This document shows positions 26,101 through 41,100 of a DNA stretch of 64,000 nt, piece by piece. The translations under genes and the position numbers were made by a program. The notes under the pieces are model-generated. The model was not told where the DNA came from. It searched no databases and saw only the letters and a list, made by a program, of their open reading frames with translations. Position 1 is the first letter of the stretch, and the number at the start of each line of letters is the position of its first letter. The stretch comes from Oreocharis arfaki (lineage: Eukaryota; Chordata; Aves; Passeriformes; Paramythiidae), in assembly GCA_013398015.1 (NCBI GenBank), contig VZRR01007600.1:1-64000 (forward strand), read 5' to 3'.

Positions 26101-29100
26101 AACATTTGTGTTTATTTACAGAGAAGGAAAAAACCCACTTATGTTCCTTTGTCTTCATTAAACTCCAGTACTTTTTCAAAACAAAAAAAAAGTAAGAACA
26201 GAGAAAAAAAAATCAGAAATAGCCATTTTTTTTCCCAGTTAACACTAACCAGATTAGTGCAAAAGGACCAAAGCAGTCAAAAAAAAAAAAAGAATTTTGG
26301 CAGGCCAAAGAGAATGAAGATATAATTTTTGCCAAAGTAGTTGCAGAAATGAAAATAAATCCAAATTCAAATGTCAACTTTTCATCAAAAATTTTTTAAA
26401 AGAAGTAACAAATTAGCTGGCTACCTTTACTATCTGGATGCCCATAGAATCATCATCAGGATTACTTCTTTCATTGAATGTGAAACGCATGGTTTTGTCC
26501 CAGTCAATGGCTATACTGTGTAAGTACTGATCAGCCAGGGTCAGCCAAACCTAGAAATATGTAAGGCAGAATTAATTATTTCTCTGGTAAAATACAAAGT
26601 TTTGATACATATATAGTTGGATGAACCTTATCAGCTTCACCCATACATGATCTCCTGTTAGACTTGAAATATGAAGATTTTAGTTACAACGATTTTTGCA
26701 CAATTAAAATAATGCCTTCGCACAATTAAAATAACATCTAAAACAGAAAGGAAGGAAATGGTCAGCATTAAGCATCCAGATCTGCGGACTGCTTACAAAG
26801 ATGCAAGTCAGCTGTCAGCGAATTCACAGGGGCCCTCCAAGATGGAAATACAAGGCAAGGACCCTCTTCATCAGTTCAGACCTTCTATCCTCATAATCAA
26901 CAAAGAGTTTTATAAAAGGATAACACTGCTATTGGCTTTCCTCAAACTCAACCATGGATACATCTCCTGGAAACTCCCAAAAGAAATCTAGGGATGCTGG
27001 TGCATCTCTTTATCAGAAGTCTCTTCTAATGACTTTGCAGAAAAACAGCATCTAGTATTTACCATTTGGGATTGATCTGAAAGCATCACTTGGATCAGAA
27101 CAACTCATTCTTACAAGAGGGCTTCCTAACCTGTTGGTGCCGCAGGAAGTTCTGAAACAAACATTTTCACTACTTTCAAAGCCTAATAATTGCCAGAACA
27201 GATTTATGCACGTGTATCCAAGACAAAGGCTAGACCTTCATTAAAGATTTGAAAACTTCCTGAACCATGAAAGGCACATGACAGATCATACAATGACAAC
27301 AAGTAACAACAAAGGAACTTTTTCTTCAGGAAACTGAAAGAAATCATAAAAGCTAACTGGTCAAGATTTATATCAGCCATTAATTCATTCAAGTGAGAAA
27401 AGCAATTTAGACACTTCCCACAGATTTAAACACTTAGATAGCTCCATGATGAAGGAATTTATAGACAGCTCCCAGAATCTCATGTTTTCTGCATTTAAAT
27501 GTCCCTACCCACACTTTTGCAAAGCCACCCATGTGGAGGAATGCCACTGTTCTGCCTCCCAACAGCCTCAGCACTGCTGACATTCTACCAATGTTGTTTA
27601 ACTGGATTCCTTATCTCTGCCAGCCCCAGAAACCAAATGTCACATGCCACAACAATAATGCAGATGTCAACCTGCTCCTTTTGTTGACAGCAAAGGAGGG
27701 AATCAGCAGGCTGCCAACACAAAATACTTCCTTTTTTGGTATCTATCTTAAAATCATCGTGAAAATGTGGAATGGCAGTGAAAAGACAACATCTCTTTTC
27801 TTACCACTACTTCTTTGGTTAGCATCACGTGATCACATGTGAGCAGACAGGGATGGGCAGAGTGAGAAGGAAACACAGATCTGAGCTGGATGACGTGGCA
27901 GAGCATACGCAAGTCTGCTGATTACACAGAACTGGGAGGAGTGGCTGATAAGCCCAAGGACACCTTGACAGGATGGAAAAATGGTCTGACAAGAACCTCA
28001 TGAAGTTCAACAAGGAGAAGCGCAAAATCCTGCCTCTGGGGAAAAACAATCCCAAGCACCAGTATATGCTGGGGACCACCCAGGTGCAAAGCATCTCTCC
28101 TATGCAGAAAGGCTGAGAGAGCTGGGACTGTTCAGACTGGAGAAAAGGCAGCTATCGGGGGATCCTACCAGTGTGTACAAACACTTGAAAGGAGGGTGCA
28201 AGGAGGATGAAGCCAGGCTTCAATGACTGGACTGGAGATAATAGGCACAAATTGAAACACAGGAGGTTCTCCCCAAACATGAAGGAACACTTTTTCACTG
28301 TGAGGGTGACTGAGCACTGACACGTATTTCCCAGAGACGTTGTGGAATCTCCTTCCTTGCAGATATTTGAAAGTCACCTGGACACAGTCCTTGGCAACCA
28401 GCTGCAGGTGGCCCTGCTTGGGCAGAGGGGTTGGATCAGATGACCTCCACAGGTCTCATCCAAACTCAGCCCTTCTGTGATTCTGTAACCTCTGCTACTC
28501 ATGTACCACATAAAAGTGCCTGAGACACTTTCTGGAGTGGGGGAAAAGAATATTTCAGGAAAGAGAAAAGGCTGTTAGATGGATGCAATGATTCACTGAA
28601 GTTGTAGATTAAAAATAACTTAATTGTGGTGTGAGGAAAACAATGCCACTAAGTCTTCTCTTCATTCTCCTGATTTGTAAAGGGGTACAGTTCAGTTTGG
28701 AAAGATAGCAAAAACAGGAACATGAAATTAGGCTGATGCATCAAAAATATGTGGAACCACATATATTTTATAAATCTTCAAAAATATTGTTTTTATTAAA
28801 ACTTTGTTTTTAAAGCTGAGATTGTGTGACTCAGTTTTAAAGAAAAAATTAATAGACATGCCTCTTTTGATATTAGGGGACTTCAAATGTTGAAGAATGC
28901 AATAAAGCAAGTCTAGCAAAATCCCAATGGACCCTTTCCTACAACACTAACTCAGTGCAATTTCCTGTTAATTCTGCACTCTGCCATTCTACATCACTCC
29001 TGACTCTGAACTTCCCTAATTTCGGCAATCTGCCTTTTCCCCATCAACTGCTTCTATGAGCATTCTTGTCAGCATTAAGCATCTATCAACTTCACCTTCA

Positions 29101-32100
29101 TAAGTGTGACAGCCTACCCTGCAGATATGCTCTCCTTTCAGTTATCTTCAGCTGTGGGGGCAATTTCACCAGCGCAATTTCTTGAGACTGACAGAATGAA
29201 ACAATAACATCTGCACCAGAATAAGTTACCTAACCCGTAAGCAGAAAGAACCCAGCTGCTGAAAACACCATCTTTACCTGTCTCCTCAGCCCTTCCAGCT
29301 GCCCTGTGAGGTTGTCACTGAATAATGTAAACAAGGAAAAATCCCCAGTACAACTTAAAAGGTCCAAATATTTGTTATAAAAACCACCAACAGATAACAT
29401 TGTAGCAATTTACCTGTCCTGAGAAACCTAGAGGCAATACGGCCCACGAGGCATAGAGGTCTACCTACCTTTCTCCGCCATTCCTTTGGGATGCCTGTCG
29501 GCAGCCTGGCCACTGCTTTGAGCGCATCATGCCACTAAAAGAAAGAGCATCCAAAAATGTAGAATATCCATCATTAGTTTAATGCTACAGTATAGCAACA
29601 TTTACTACCTTGCAGACATTCACATTCATTTCATTTTACTGCATGCATTTCAGGGTTTAACTGCTTAATCCACTCACAGCGAAGATACAGATTAATTACT
29701 TAATGGTGTGACAAAAGTGTAATATTCTAGGACACAAGGATTTCGGAAATATCTGAGTAAACAATGAAAGCCTATTCCATTTTCCTAATACAGATGAAAC
29801 AGCTCTTGATGCAATTGCAAATAATATGCTGACATTATGATGACAAATGCACTTCTGAACTAGGGCAAGCACCTTGACTGCAGAGAACCCACTCGTTCAC
29901 AAACTCATGAGAAAAATAAATCAAATTACCTGCTGAAAACCATTTTGACCTAAAGATGGTTCAAGAGTGAATTTCAATTTCGTATCAACCCCTAGAAAGA
30001 AAAATGAAAAAAAAAAAGGTCATTATTTCAGTTAGCTCAGAAGAGAAAATAAAAGTCAAAAAACCCCAAACACAAAAATCCCACAGTTGAAACAAGAAAA
30101 AAAAAAATTTAGCTTCGTGTTTTAACAACTACATTTCAATCTGTTTTGGTGAATTTTTGTCTTCACAGTGGATTCAAGGAACATGTTAAGAAGTACATGG
30201 ACAAAATGTTTTTAAAACGCAGTAACAACCTCTTTCATGATGTAGTTTGGCACAACTCATTTCACTAATTTTCATATCGTTCACTGTTCTACAAACTATA
30301 CTAGTACACTGGAAACTGTCAGATGCATCCAGAGAAAAATACATGTACAGACACAGCTTCTTTTCATCTATGCCAGCTTCTTGACAGTAAGTCAGTCAAA
30401 ACTAATTTCTAAGTCTGGTGAGCTAAAATTATTTTACTGTTCAGAATGCATTTTTTTAATAATTCCTCAGAACATAACGTGCATTTGGTCAGTATTGTTA
30501 TTTAAGCTTAGATTTTATTTTGGCCATATGAGGAAACTATTTTAATTGTTATGAAGCAGGCCTACTAACAGTTCATACAATACTACATGAAATATCAGAA
30601 TCTCAAGTGGATCCCAGCATGGCACTGGAGTATGCCAGACCAACACGATCTGTAACACGTTGAATTTGCTTTCTATCCCACAGTTTGAACGTACAGTTCC
30701 TTGGTCCTTCAAATGCCGCTGTCCAGAACTCAGGTGCTGAACACGGCATCACATCCCCTGCCTCCCATCTGCTGGTACAAAGAATAAAGTCTTCTTTTAT
30801 TTTCCCTCCCTAATGTAATACACTGGTATTGTTCCATATTTACAATTATGTTATGCATAGCTTCTCATTTTTCCAGAACATGAAGCCAAACATTTTTAAC
30901 ATATAAATATCCATATATATACATATATATATACACACAGAGAGAGAAAACCCAAACAGATTATAATCCTGCAAGGTTTTAAGTATGTAATATCCATGCT
31001 AATCAACTCACCAGTAATACCCAGTGCTTTGGAGGTCTAAACCTTCAAGTCTGACAGAAAACCCAACTGTAGTGGCATTTGCTATTTATGGAATGTAAAA
31101 AGCCTTTGAGCATTTGCATACTGAAGTGGTGGTAAGTCATTTTAAAGCCTTACTACCTGATAAATATATGTTTAAAGACAAAACCTTCTTCTCCATGGCT
31201 TCTTTTCTTCGTTGGGGGTGAGTGAATAGAAACAAAGAAAAAAAATCACTCAAACTCCAGTACTGTTTAGAATTTCAGTGTTTTAGAATTGCATCACTGA
31301 GGCCTGGGGATTAGTGCTTTCGTTTCCCTGCTTCAGATCTAAAAGACATGCTTGTCAGATCCAGGAAAATAAAGACTTCAAACCATAATAGATATGTCTT
31401 GAAAAAACATCAAAGGATTAATAGCTATTCCTGGAAGTAACTGTTTATCAGTGTTCCTTCCCATAGTGCAATGGCACTCAGCAGGGACCCCTAATAGGTA
31501 AATCTTTCTATAATTCAAAGCAATGTAACAATGCCAGTAACCTACTAAGATTAAATTGTATCACATTCGCTGAAACTGGAAAAACCAAACTTCATTCTCA
31601 AGCAAAAAAAAAGTACTGTAAACCCCTAATACACACAAAAATATATCATGACCAAGAAGTCCTTTTGTTAAAGTAACAGATGCTGACACGTTACCTAATG
31701 CTACCTTGCAACAAAGAACCAATAGCCTTCCAAAATAACCATGTATTCATTTCCAATCCAGCAGCCAAATATTAATTACTTTACAGTTTTCTAAGACTTC
31801 AAGATCCCAGTAACAACTTCTCTTTTTGTCTTAGAAGCTTCCTAAGAAAGACACAAGCAGATACTTCCAGGTCTTCAAAAGATCAAGTACAATTAGATAA
31901 AATCTCAGATCAAGGCAAAATCTATAGTTACATGAACATCGTAACCAGGGAGCTCACATGACAGCCAAGGTAGCTGTCCCTCCTGAGACTGAAATGAGAC
32001 CCTTCAAACGAGACCCTTGATTAAATGAGACTGAAACGAGATCATCTATCTACAAAAGTTAATTAAATCACAGCAAACAATTAAGACAGGTGTGAAAATT

Positions 32101-35100
32101 ACTGTAAATGAGAATTACATCACGTGGTAACACCAGACTACACAGCATACTCTCTTCAGTATGGTGAGGAACTGCTTGGTCAGGCCATGCATAACAACCT
32201 CTTATAGAAGCCATTGAATCTGTGTCACTTTATTTGTTCTCCATTAGAAGTGTTTTCCAAATCAAATTATGTGACGGTTTTGTGGGAGGGGAGGCGAAGA
32301 ACCATGGCGAATGAACCACAGAGCATATATGAATTGTTCTTCATTCTCATCCATTTAAAAGAATTTATACTTCCTAAAATCAAAAAATTACAACCTTGCT
32401 TAATAAAATATACAGCAAGAAAGCATGTAAAAAAAAAGATGCAATCATACAGAGATAGCAAGGAAGGCAACCAGAAAATTGGGAGCAGCAGCTCATTGCC
32501 CGTTACTCATTTCTGGCACAAGAATCATCTTGCTACATGCAGTTTCTGCACTCTGCTCAAGGAATTTGTCCCTAAGCTTTAGAGCTTCAAGGAAATGAAT
32601 GCCTATGCCTAATTCAACTTCTCTTGGTTTCCTAAACTTTCCTTTTTCCATCATTCCTCTTTTTTTATTCAGTTGTCTTCTCTCCATAAACTAACTTAGA
32701 TTCCTCAATAGTTTCTTCCCCCCTCAGTACCCCACACCCATACAACGCTATCACATTTGCACTCATTTTCACTGGATATTCCCATTTCTGACAATCCTCC
32801 ATCTTTAGGTCACATTCCTCTTCACTACATAAACACATGCTTTTTGCAGAAAAGACCCCTTCAGGCCTTAAGAGAACATTTCTTCCCAGCTCCTCTGCAA
32901 GGACAGCCTGGCATAGATGTACCACACACAGAGCAATAGTTCCTACTCTAAGTGTCAGTGCAACTCAGGCCTTTCAAATCAAACCAGCCAGGCTATAGTG
33001 TGTAATTATTAACATATTAAATGTCACCTCCAGTTCAGACACTTTCAACTGATTCTTCATACCTGAGAAGCATATTAACTCAAATCAGCAGGAATATGCA
33101 GGGAACACACTGGAATTATTCGCTCCAAGAATACAAGGACACACAATGGTACATGCTTGACAACAAATTTCTGAAGGGTAGGAGAATGCCAACATAAGCT
33201 CTGTTCAATGCCCTTCCAAGCCTGTCACCAGAAACCACTGCAGAAAAAATTTTAAAAGAGGAAAATATAAGCTCCCCCAAACCCCAGTCCTGTTAGCTTT
33301 CCTGTGTATAATACATGATTCCTCGCAAGAAAAGGCTGTAAGAGGGAAGATTATATCCCTAGGATTCTCAAACCCTAGCAATCTTCCACTGCATAACCAA
33401 AACGTAACACAGAAGCACATAGAGAGCCACAAGAGGGGAGAAAAATACTGTCAGCCAAATATCTGGGTGACAGAATCAAATTCCCAGTCCACCCTCAGCA
33501 ACATTAAACAAAAGGATGGGGCAAAATCTGGGATTTTTTCGGAAATACCAAACCAGAAGAAAGTGTAGGAAGATGATGTGTTTTGATGCAGGTTCGTAAG
33601 CTATAAAGCCATAACTTTAAACTTACAAAGTAGCACTATAGGTTCTTGGCTGCACTTCACAGCCGTTGAAACCTCTCCCACAAAATGCAAATAAATATTT
33701 TATCAAAAATAAACAAGGAAAAAGGCCTAAAGCAGCTTTGTGTGCAGTGGGAGCCCATACTTGAGGAAAGAGAAGTGTCAGCGTAAACTATCACCTTATG
33801 CTGCTTGTCGTTTCAGGAAGATTCCTAGCATTGCAATTTATCTCTAAAAGTAACATTCTGAGTAACTCTGTATGAAATCACTGCTATCAGGAGCCAGAGC
33901 TCACTGGGATGTATCAAAGCACATCTAAAATCTCCAGCCTAGAAAAACTTCTCAAGACAGACAGCTAATACAGACATTAAGTAAATTCGAAGAATATTTC
34001 ATCCAGCATATTTTTAAGGGCTCATTAGGTGTCCCATCTCCACCACTCTATGAAAATACGTATCCTGAATGGGGTTATTGTCTTTACCTACATATGAACG
34101 ATACGGAAACCCCAAATGAGCGGGATTTTTAGGACTACGGCATTCATAGTTACGCCTCCAATCACATCCCCTGATCTTTGTTTGAGTGTAAAAACAAGAA
34201 TGTCATTACCCAGATAATGCCATTACCTGGGGTAATAGCAGACTACTGTTGGAGCAGGGGTCTTTGAGAACTACAAGTTATGAAATCTCCCTGAAAACAG
34301 CAACCCCATAAATCTGTACCAAAATGTATCTGAGACCTTACTAATAACAGCCTCTGAAACTCATCTCAAACACTGAGGCAGTGAGCATTGTGTGCTTGAT
34401 GCACAGACAGCTAGTACAATGGGAAACCAATCCTTATTTATTTCCATGTATTGCTCTGTTTCAGTGGATCTCTGGCTTGCATGCTTTATAAATGCCTACG
34501 ACTAGGCAACACAGCAACAACATTTTAGCTACAAGTGACAGTTCTAAAACGGTAAATTGAATTTAAATTTCCTGATACTCAATTTTTTTAAAAAAATCCG
34601 AAATTTTGAGGGCAGGCAACTAGAATCTAGCATTCAGTCATGATCACCCATCAGTGCTTCTGTTGAGATCCCACCTCCCTGGAGTAAAACACACGTTGTT
34701 TGCTGACCACCTAGTTCTTAAAAGAGTTTGATAATGAAGCAGGATCTAGAAAATACAGCTGCAGAGCTGATGCCTTCCCCTTGGGATAGGCATGGTTGCA
34801 AATTTAGACAACACCCTACCGCAGACAAAGGCTGGGCGGGAGGAGGGGTCTCCGGCACGTCAAGTTAGCCGGTTTATCGGGAAAGGTCTGGGGAGGCTGC
34901 GAGGAGACTTCGGAGACAGACTAGCGGAGAGCTGAATCGCCGAGCCCGGGGGAGAGGAGACGGAGGGAGAAAGGCAGTAGGGATAGACGACACAAAAGCG
35001 CTGCGAGGCGGTGACACCGGGCGGGGGGAGCAGGGAAAGGACCGGGAGATCTGGAGAGCGGAGCCGAGATCCGCGGGCCGGGAGGGACACGAGCAGGAGG

Positions 35101-38100
35101 AATCCCCCGGGGCAGGGACAGCGCGCTGCCTCTCCGCAGGGCCCCGGCCGCCCCCGGCCTCCCGCCTGGGCCCAGCCCTGCTCCCCGCGGGCCGCCTCGC
35201 ACCCGCCGCGGTGCCTCCNGGGCGCTGCCCCCTGCCCCGCCGCGCCTACCCGCGGCCCTCATCGCCCGCCGGCCGCCTCCTCCTCTCCGAGCCGACCCCG
35301 GGGCCCCGGCCGCTCCCCCCGCCCCTCTAAGCCGCTTACGGGGCGGCAGCCGCCGCCTCGCCCGGCCGGCGCGGGTACCTGGCTCCAAGGTGCACAGCAG
35401 GCGCGGCGCGGTCCGGGAGATGCAGCTGCGCTTCTTGAGCACATTGCTGAGGATGGTGCCCACGCCGCCGCCCGAGCTCTGCCGCTTCAGGCATCGCCCC
35501 CCGCGCCGCAGCGAGCCCGTGAGCCTGTCCTGCCGCATGGTGCCCGGAGCTCGCCCTAGGGCGGCGGGGTGGGGGGCATGGCGTGCGGGGACCTGCACTG
35601 CAGACAGCGAAATCCAAGTGCGGGAGAGAACAGGGAGGACAAGGAGAGGAGAAAGACAAAAAGGGGAAAGAAAAAAAAAAAAAAAGCTGTTCCCGCCCAC
35701 AATCCTAGCATCACTGCCTGAATAAACCAGCAGTTTCTCCTCCTCCAGCACCACCTGGGAGGCAGCGGGCGAAGGGGAGCAGCAGCTCTGATTAGAAATA
35801 AAGGGTGCCCCGGCGGCAGTGGTGGGGCTCAGCGGTGCCAAAGGGCTCCAGGACAGCTGCACAGCCCCCCGGGCTGCACGGAGACCACCCGGCATAGGCA
35901 ATGATGACATGGCTCACTTGACGCCTGTTAACAGGCGGCAATACTGACATTTCTCCTGAGAATGAAATGAGCTAAATATCCGCCAAAGAGTCTTCTCACG
36001 TGTTACTCGGGCCTACAGCTGGACATAAACAGATAGTCCTGCTGCCCCTTTCAAAAAGCTGTCCTGGGAAGGAGTCCCACAAGCACTACCAGACCACGGA
36101 GCCGGGGGAGAGCAAAGAGCATGTCAGTGCCAGGGCAGGCTGGGGACCTGCTCAGGACTGCCCTAGCAGCAGCGCAAGCGAGCGCGCTGCACTGTTTCTG
36201 TTTCTCACTCTCCAGCACAGAGACCCTGAACATCCTCAGCTAAAACAACAGCGTTTTCTATGAATCTACAGTGCAACTGCACCTGCAAGTAATGACACAC
36301 CATGCCCTAAATAGTTCAAAGAAGCTATTCAACAGCACTTTATTAGATGCATTTTCCAGTGCTATTTGGCCTAAGAGCATCTTAAAAGGGTTTCATACAG
36401 ATTCTCAAACTAGTGGTTTGATTGACAAGAAGGAAAAGCATTTGTAATAATGATAGCTTTTACAACCTAAACCACTCAGCGTTTCTGTGGAAGGAGAGCA
36501 GGTTTATCACACCACATTAGTCAGGCTCAAAGACCAAGCTACTAGAAGTATCAGTCTACCTGCCAACAACTGTAGCTTTGAAACATTTTGCTCCTTTATT
36601 AAAAAGATGTGTTTCTCGGTCACATTATGAAGAGAGAAAACTGGCAACAGATAAGCAGTAAAGCCAATTATATAAAAGATACACAATATAAAACACAGAA
36701 TCAAGCCTTTTAAAAAAATCAGTTATAGCTATCTTTAGAAGTCACTGTTAAGCTTTCAGAGAAGTGTGATTTTGATCACGCCTCTTTAAATATCTGCTTC
36801 AGTTTTGCAGAAAAGTCACTACATTTGAGCTGTTAGCTTGCACTCTGAATAGATAATTAAGTCTGTGTGTCGGTGGTTCTTTTTTTAACAAAGGTGACAC
36901 TTCCCTGCTGATGTAGATGATGCAAATCACTTTATTTCAGTGCCAGCTGGAGATGATGATTTAGTGGTTAAAGCATCAAATTTGAAATCAATTAGTCTCC
37001 CTAGGTGTACAGATTGTACCAATGGGACTATAACAGCAACATTTAAATACAGAAATAGACAGATTATCTCTGTAATATTATTCTCCTCTTGCCTGAGCAC
37101 CTTTTGCAAATAGCACCACATCGTTCTTGGATCATTTCAAGACTGACTAATCCAAAACCACATGCTGTTGCCCAAACTCACAGAAGCCATAACCAAAGTT
37201 TCAGAAATCACTCATTATCCATACAGTGAGAATCAGTCATCGCACTAAACTGCGTTACCTTCAGTTTTTAAACAATTAGAAATCAGGTCTAAGAAAGACA
37301 TCAATATTTAACTGATGAGGATAACCAGCTCTCAAAATGAGAATTCTGTATCCCCACTATTGCTATTTCTCCTACTTGTCATCTTGTCTCTACAAGAAAA
37401 CTGGAAACAATCAGGACAATCATTCTGCGACTGGGCACACAAGTACTTCCAAGCATACCATTAAGGAGCTTTCCTGCATGCCAGACAATTAATACAATGT
37501 TATTCTGAAGAAAAAAATGCAAAATCGAACTTCAGGAGACAAAATTAAGAAGCCAAGCCATACTAATAGGTTTGATGACTCACTGGATCATTAGTACAAA
37601 TGGATTTTAGAGGCAGGGATAAGCCTCCCATTAAGCATACATATATGTATCTTAAGGGCTAGAACCTAGCTTCTAGAAAAGGGGATGGCACTAGGTTTTA
37701 ATCACTGATCAGGCAAAGCCTCTAATCTGCCTGTGGCAAGACGCATCGACCATCATGATTCTAGTTTGATCCACCAATGCACAGAAGTCTGGTCATGTCC
37801 ACAAGCCCTCACCGGCATTTACTAGCAAGACAGGTGACATTCAGAAAGGATTTTGAGGGAAAAAAAAAAGTCAAAACATTTGGCTAGGCAAGATATTTCA
37901 GCTCCAGTGTTTTGTAATAATCGTGAGACTTTGCTTTTTTCCTTCCTCTTTAGTTCATGTATTCTCTCTCACACAACAGAGTCACTTTCTGAAAAACCTT
38001 ACCTCCTCATTTGGTACCTCTTTACAGTCTTACCACCAGCTGCAACATATCCCATTTTAAGGACAGAGAACTTCTTAAGAATACTATGTATATTCTTGCT

Positions 38101-41100
38101 CCTTTGTTACAATCAACCTTAGGATGGTCGGTCCCAAGATCACCACCAGGTTTTGACCAACTCCATTTACCTTAAACCTCTCCATTCTTTAGCCCACTTC
38201 TGTCTGCACTGGGACAATGAGGTAAAACACTGAGGTAAAACACAATGAGGCAGCCAGAAAGAGTGAGTACAAACAGATCGGGCAGCGACAGGAACAGCAG
38301 CAGAAACAGGGCCACAGGGCAATCTCACTTTTAAAGAACCTATTTGCATGGAGCTTTAACTGCCCAAGCCCAGGATTACTGGAAGGCACAATTCACCGCT
38401 TCTCTTCTGATGTGTGCTAACAAGACTGAATGTAATCAAAAGACTAAAAATGGTTAAGATATCTTCAGCTGGGTCACTGTACTTCATGAACTCCACATCC
38501 TCCCCTTTATTTCACAGAAAATTGTAGAGACCTCTCTTAATTCTGATTTGCATCATAACACCCCAGTAAAACAGTCAAAGTCTGTGAAGACAGCTTATTT
38601 GCCACACTTCTCGACATCTATGTTGGCAAAAATACTTAAAGCAACACGTTCCCATGAAAAAACATAGTAAAGATATCATATGATAATACTGTCATATGAT
38701 TCATCCAAGAGGATTTTGGAAATTACACTTAGACAGCAGCAGAACAGCAGATGAGCAAATAGAGCAAATACCAGAAAGAAATATATCAATAGGATGAGGG
38801 GGAAAAATGTATTGGAACCACAAGGGAAAAACCATTTGTATTGACCAAATCATAGGGTCACCGTCTGCCAAGCCCCAGAGCTCCATATACTACTTTAAAG
38901 AGCCAAAAAAATGTATCCAGGAAATATAACCCCATTACCACCGGGTTTCAAATAGCTCTACAGAAGCTAGCAAATAAACCAACACGTGTTTTGATGTGTA
39001 TTGCAGTTCATCATGAGGCTCAAAAGAAAAAAATATTTCACTTTCAAATGACAGTATGCAAGATAAAACAAATGGAATGAAATATGTCCACATTGGAGAC
39101 AAGAAAAGATTAGCCAGTTTGAGATTACCCTAGAAGGCAAAACTATTTTAAATACATTTAGCCCATTAAACCATCTCCACCACCAGAGCACAAAATTCCT
39201 ATCCTACCCAGTTCTATGTGTGTTCTATTTTTAAACACCCCCTCTGAAAAAACAGCCCTGTTTCCTGCTGCTTCATCCTAAAAGCCTAAAAACAAGCACA
39301 ACTCAGCTGGGGTCTCACACTCCTCCAACGCACAAGGTGGAGCCACCTCTGACAGCTCGAAAAGAGGTCTCTGGCTTGTTGGGTCTTTGACATCACAGGG
39401 GCACAGGTGCTACAGCGATGCTACAGCGCGTGTCCCTTGAACACAAAAGCCTATGAGGTGGCATAGCTCAGCACTCCTCCCACCTCAGCCTGCAAGGAGA
39501 GCATCCCCTCCTGCACCGTCTGTACTGCTCTGCCCACAGCCCCTGGTACTGACGTGCTACCTCAGACAGCGCAGGGAGTGGGTGCTGTGATCCACCACAT
39601 ACCTGCAACTACCGTGTGGACCACCAAGCACGGAGCCTGTAGCACTGTTTAGTGTATCTGTTTGCATCACTGTTGCAGGAGCACCTAACAAGCAAGCCTA
39701 TGGGCAAAAGTGGAGAGATTTGTATTATGCAGAAGGAGAAACATGATTATGGACTAACAGATTCAGCTCTGCCACCAAGCTGGTTTCTGCTGTCGAACAA
39801 GTAATCCAGAGCTGTCTTTACTGCACAAAAGATGGTTCCAGAAAAAATACAAAAATGAATTTTTGCTACTGTATTTGTGCCTAGAGAAGGTTAATTCTAT
39901 GCACTTGTTGAAAGCAGGGCTCAGGAAAATGGTGCAGTGTGTTCATACATCACAGTCTCATCAACACAGCATTAATATTTTAAACCTTTTCATTGCATTA
40001 GTCATCATTTGTATCACTTTGTACACAAATGTCACAAAAAAGGTCAAGACCTCGCTGTGTCCTACATCAGACATCACAGACAAAAACTGCAGAGCCAATC
40101 CTTGCCTACAAAGGTATTCAGTGCAAATATAAACTACACAATGGACAGGAAATAACATCTACGATTTCCAGGAACAGAGAACAAAAATTATATGATTTAG
40201 TCTAAGGAAGTGTGCAGCTAGTCAAATGTTTCCTCTTCCTTTAGACTTCAGGCACATAACCTTATTACTTATTTCCCCCTTCAAAAACTGCAAGCGTGGT
40301 AATTACACTCTAATAGAGCCTTCCTTTTAAAGAAGCCCTAAAACAGCACACTTGTTCTTGGTGAGCTTGTGACAGAAGAGATGGGGAATTCTCTTGTTTA
40401 TAGGTAAGAGATCTGAAAAAGAATATTGCTTGCATGTTGTTTAGCCACATCTATTGAGGACTAATCTAGAGACAATCATTAGAATAGCATTGCTTAGTAT
40501 GGTATATACCTTTTAAGAGGAAATTACTCTACAACTCTGTAACTCATGTAAGAGGCTCACAATGGCATATGCATACATGATCCTTCAGCTATCACAAACA
40601 GGAATTCAGACAAGAGAACTTTGGACTCAAGATTCTTTGTTATGATCTTTAGTTGTGGGATTTTGGGTTTTTTTACCTAATTCGCCCCTTTTCCTCCCAC
40701 ACACACTATCCACTCCAGCCTTCTGTGCTACACACTTGCATACACTAGGACAGGATTGATGAGAAAAGAAGGTCCCCTCAATAGAGCGAGTATCCCCTGC
40801 CCACAAGTGTGTGTTGCAATTTATTCTTTGGGAGTGATGGACAGTTACATCTAGTAAGTGTATTTTCAAGTTGAGTAATGTTCATAGTCATACTGCTTCT
40901 TGAAATTTTTGGCAGATACCTGAGAAGTATGCCAAAGTTTTCCAGCATTAGTGAAAGCACTTGAAAACATAATACATCTGTAAATCAATTGTGAAAGCAG
41001 TTTCTAGCGGTTTACAGCACAATGGGATGGAGCTGTGATGACCAGTTTCCCATCTAGGGAGGCACCACATTCCTAGGTAGTGAATCAGTGCAGGTAAGTC

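Noticed and set aside
26158..26300. A-rich runs as the tail of a retroposed gene copy
   Set aside because: Several scattered A runs without an adjacent processed coding sequence or visible target-site duplication; more likely simple sequence in an A-rich intron.
34921..35910. 329-codon open frame on the minus strand
   Set aside because: It passes through exon 1b but continues through the donor into intron sequence. The length results from CpG-island composition (few stops), and one base is N.
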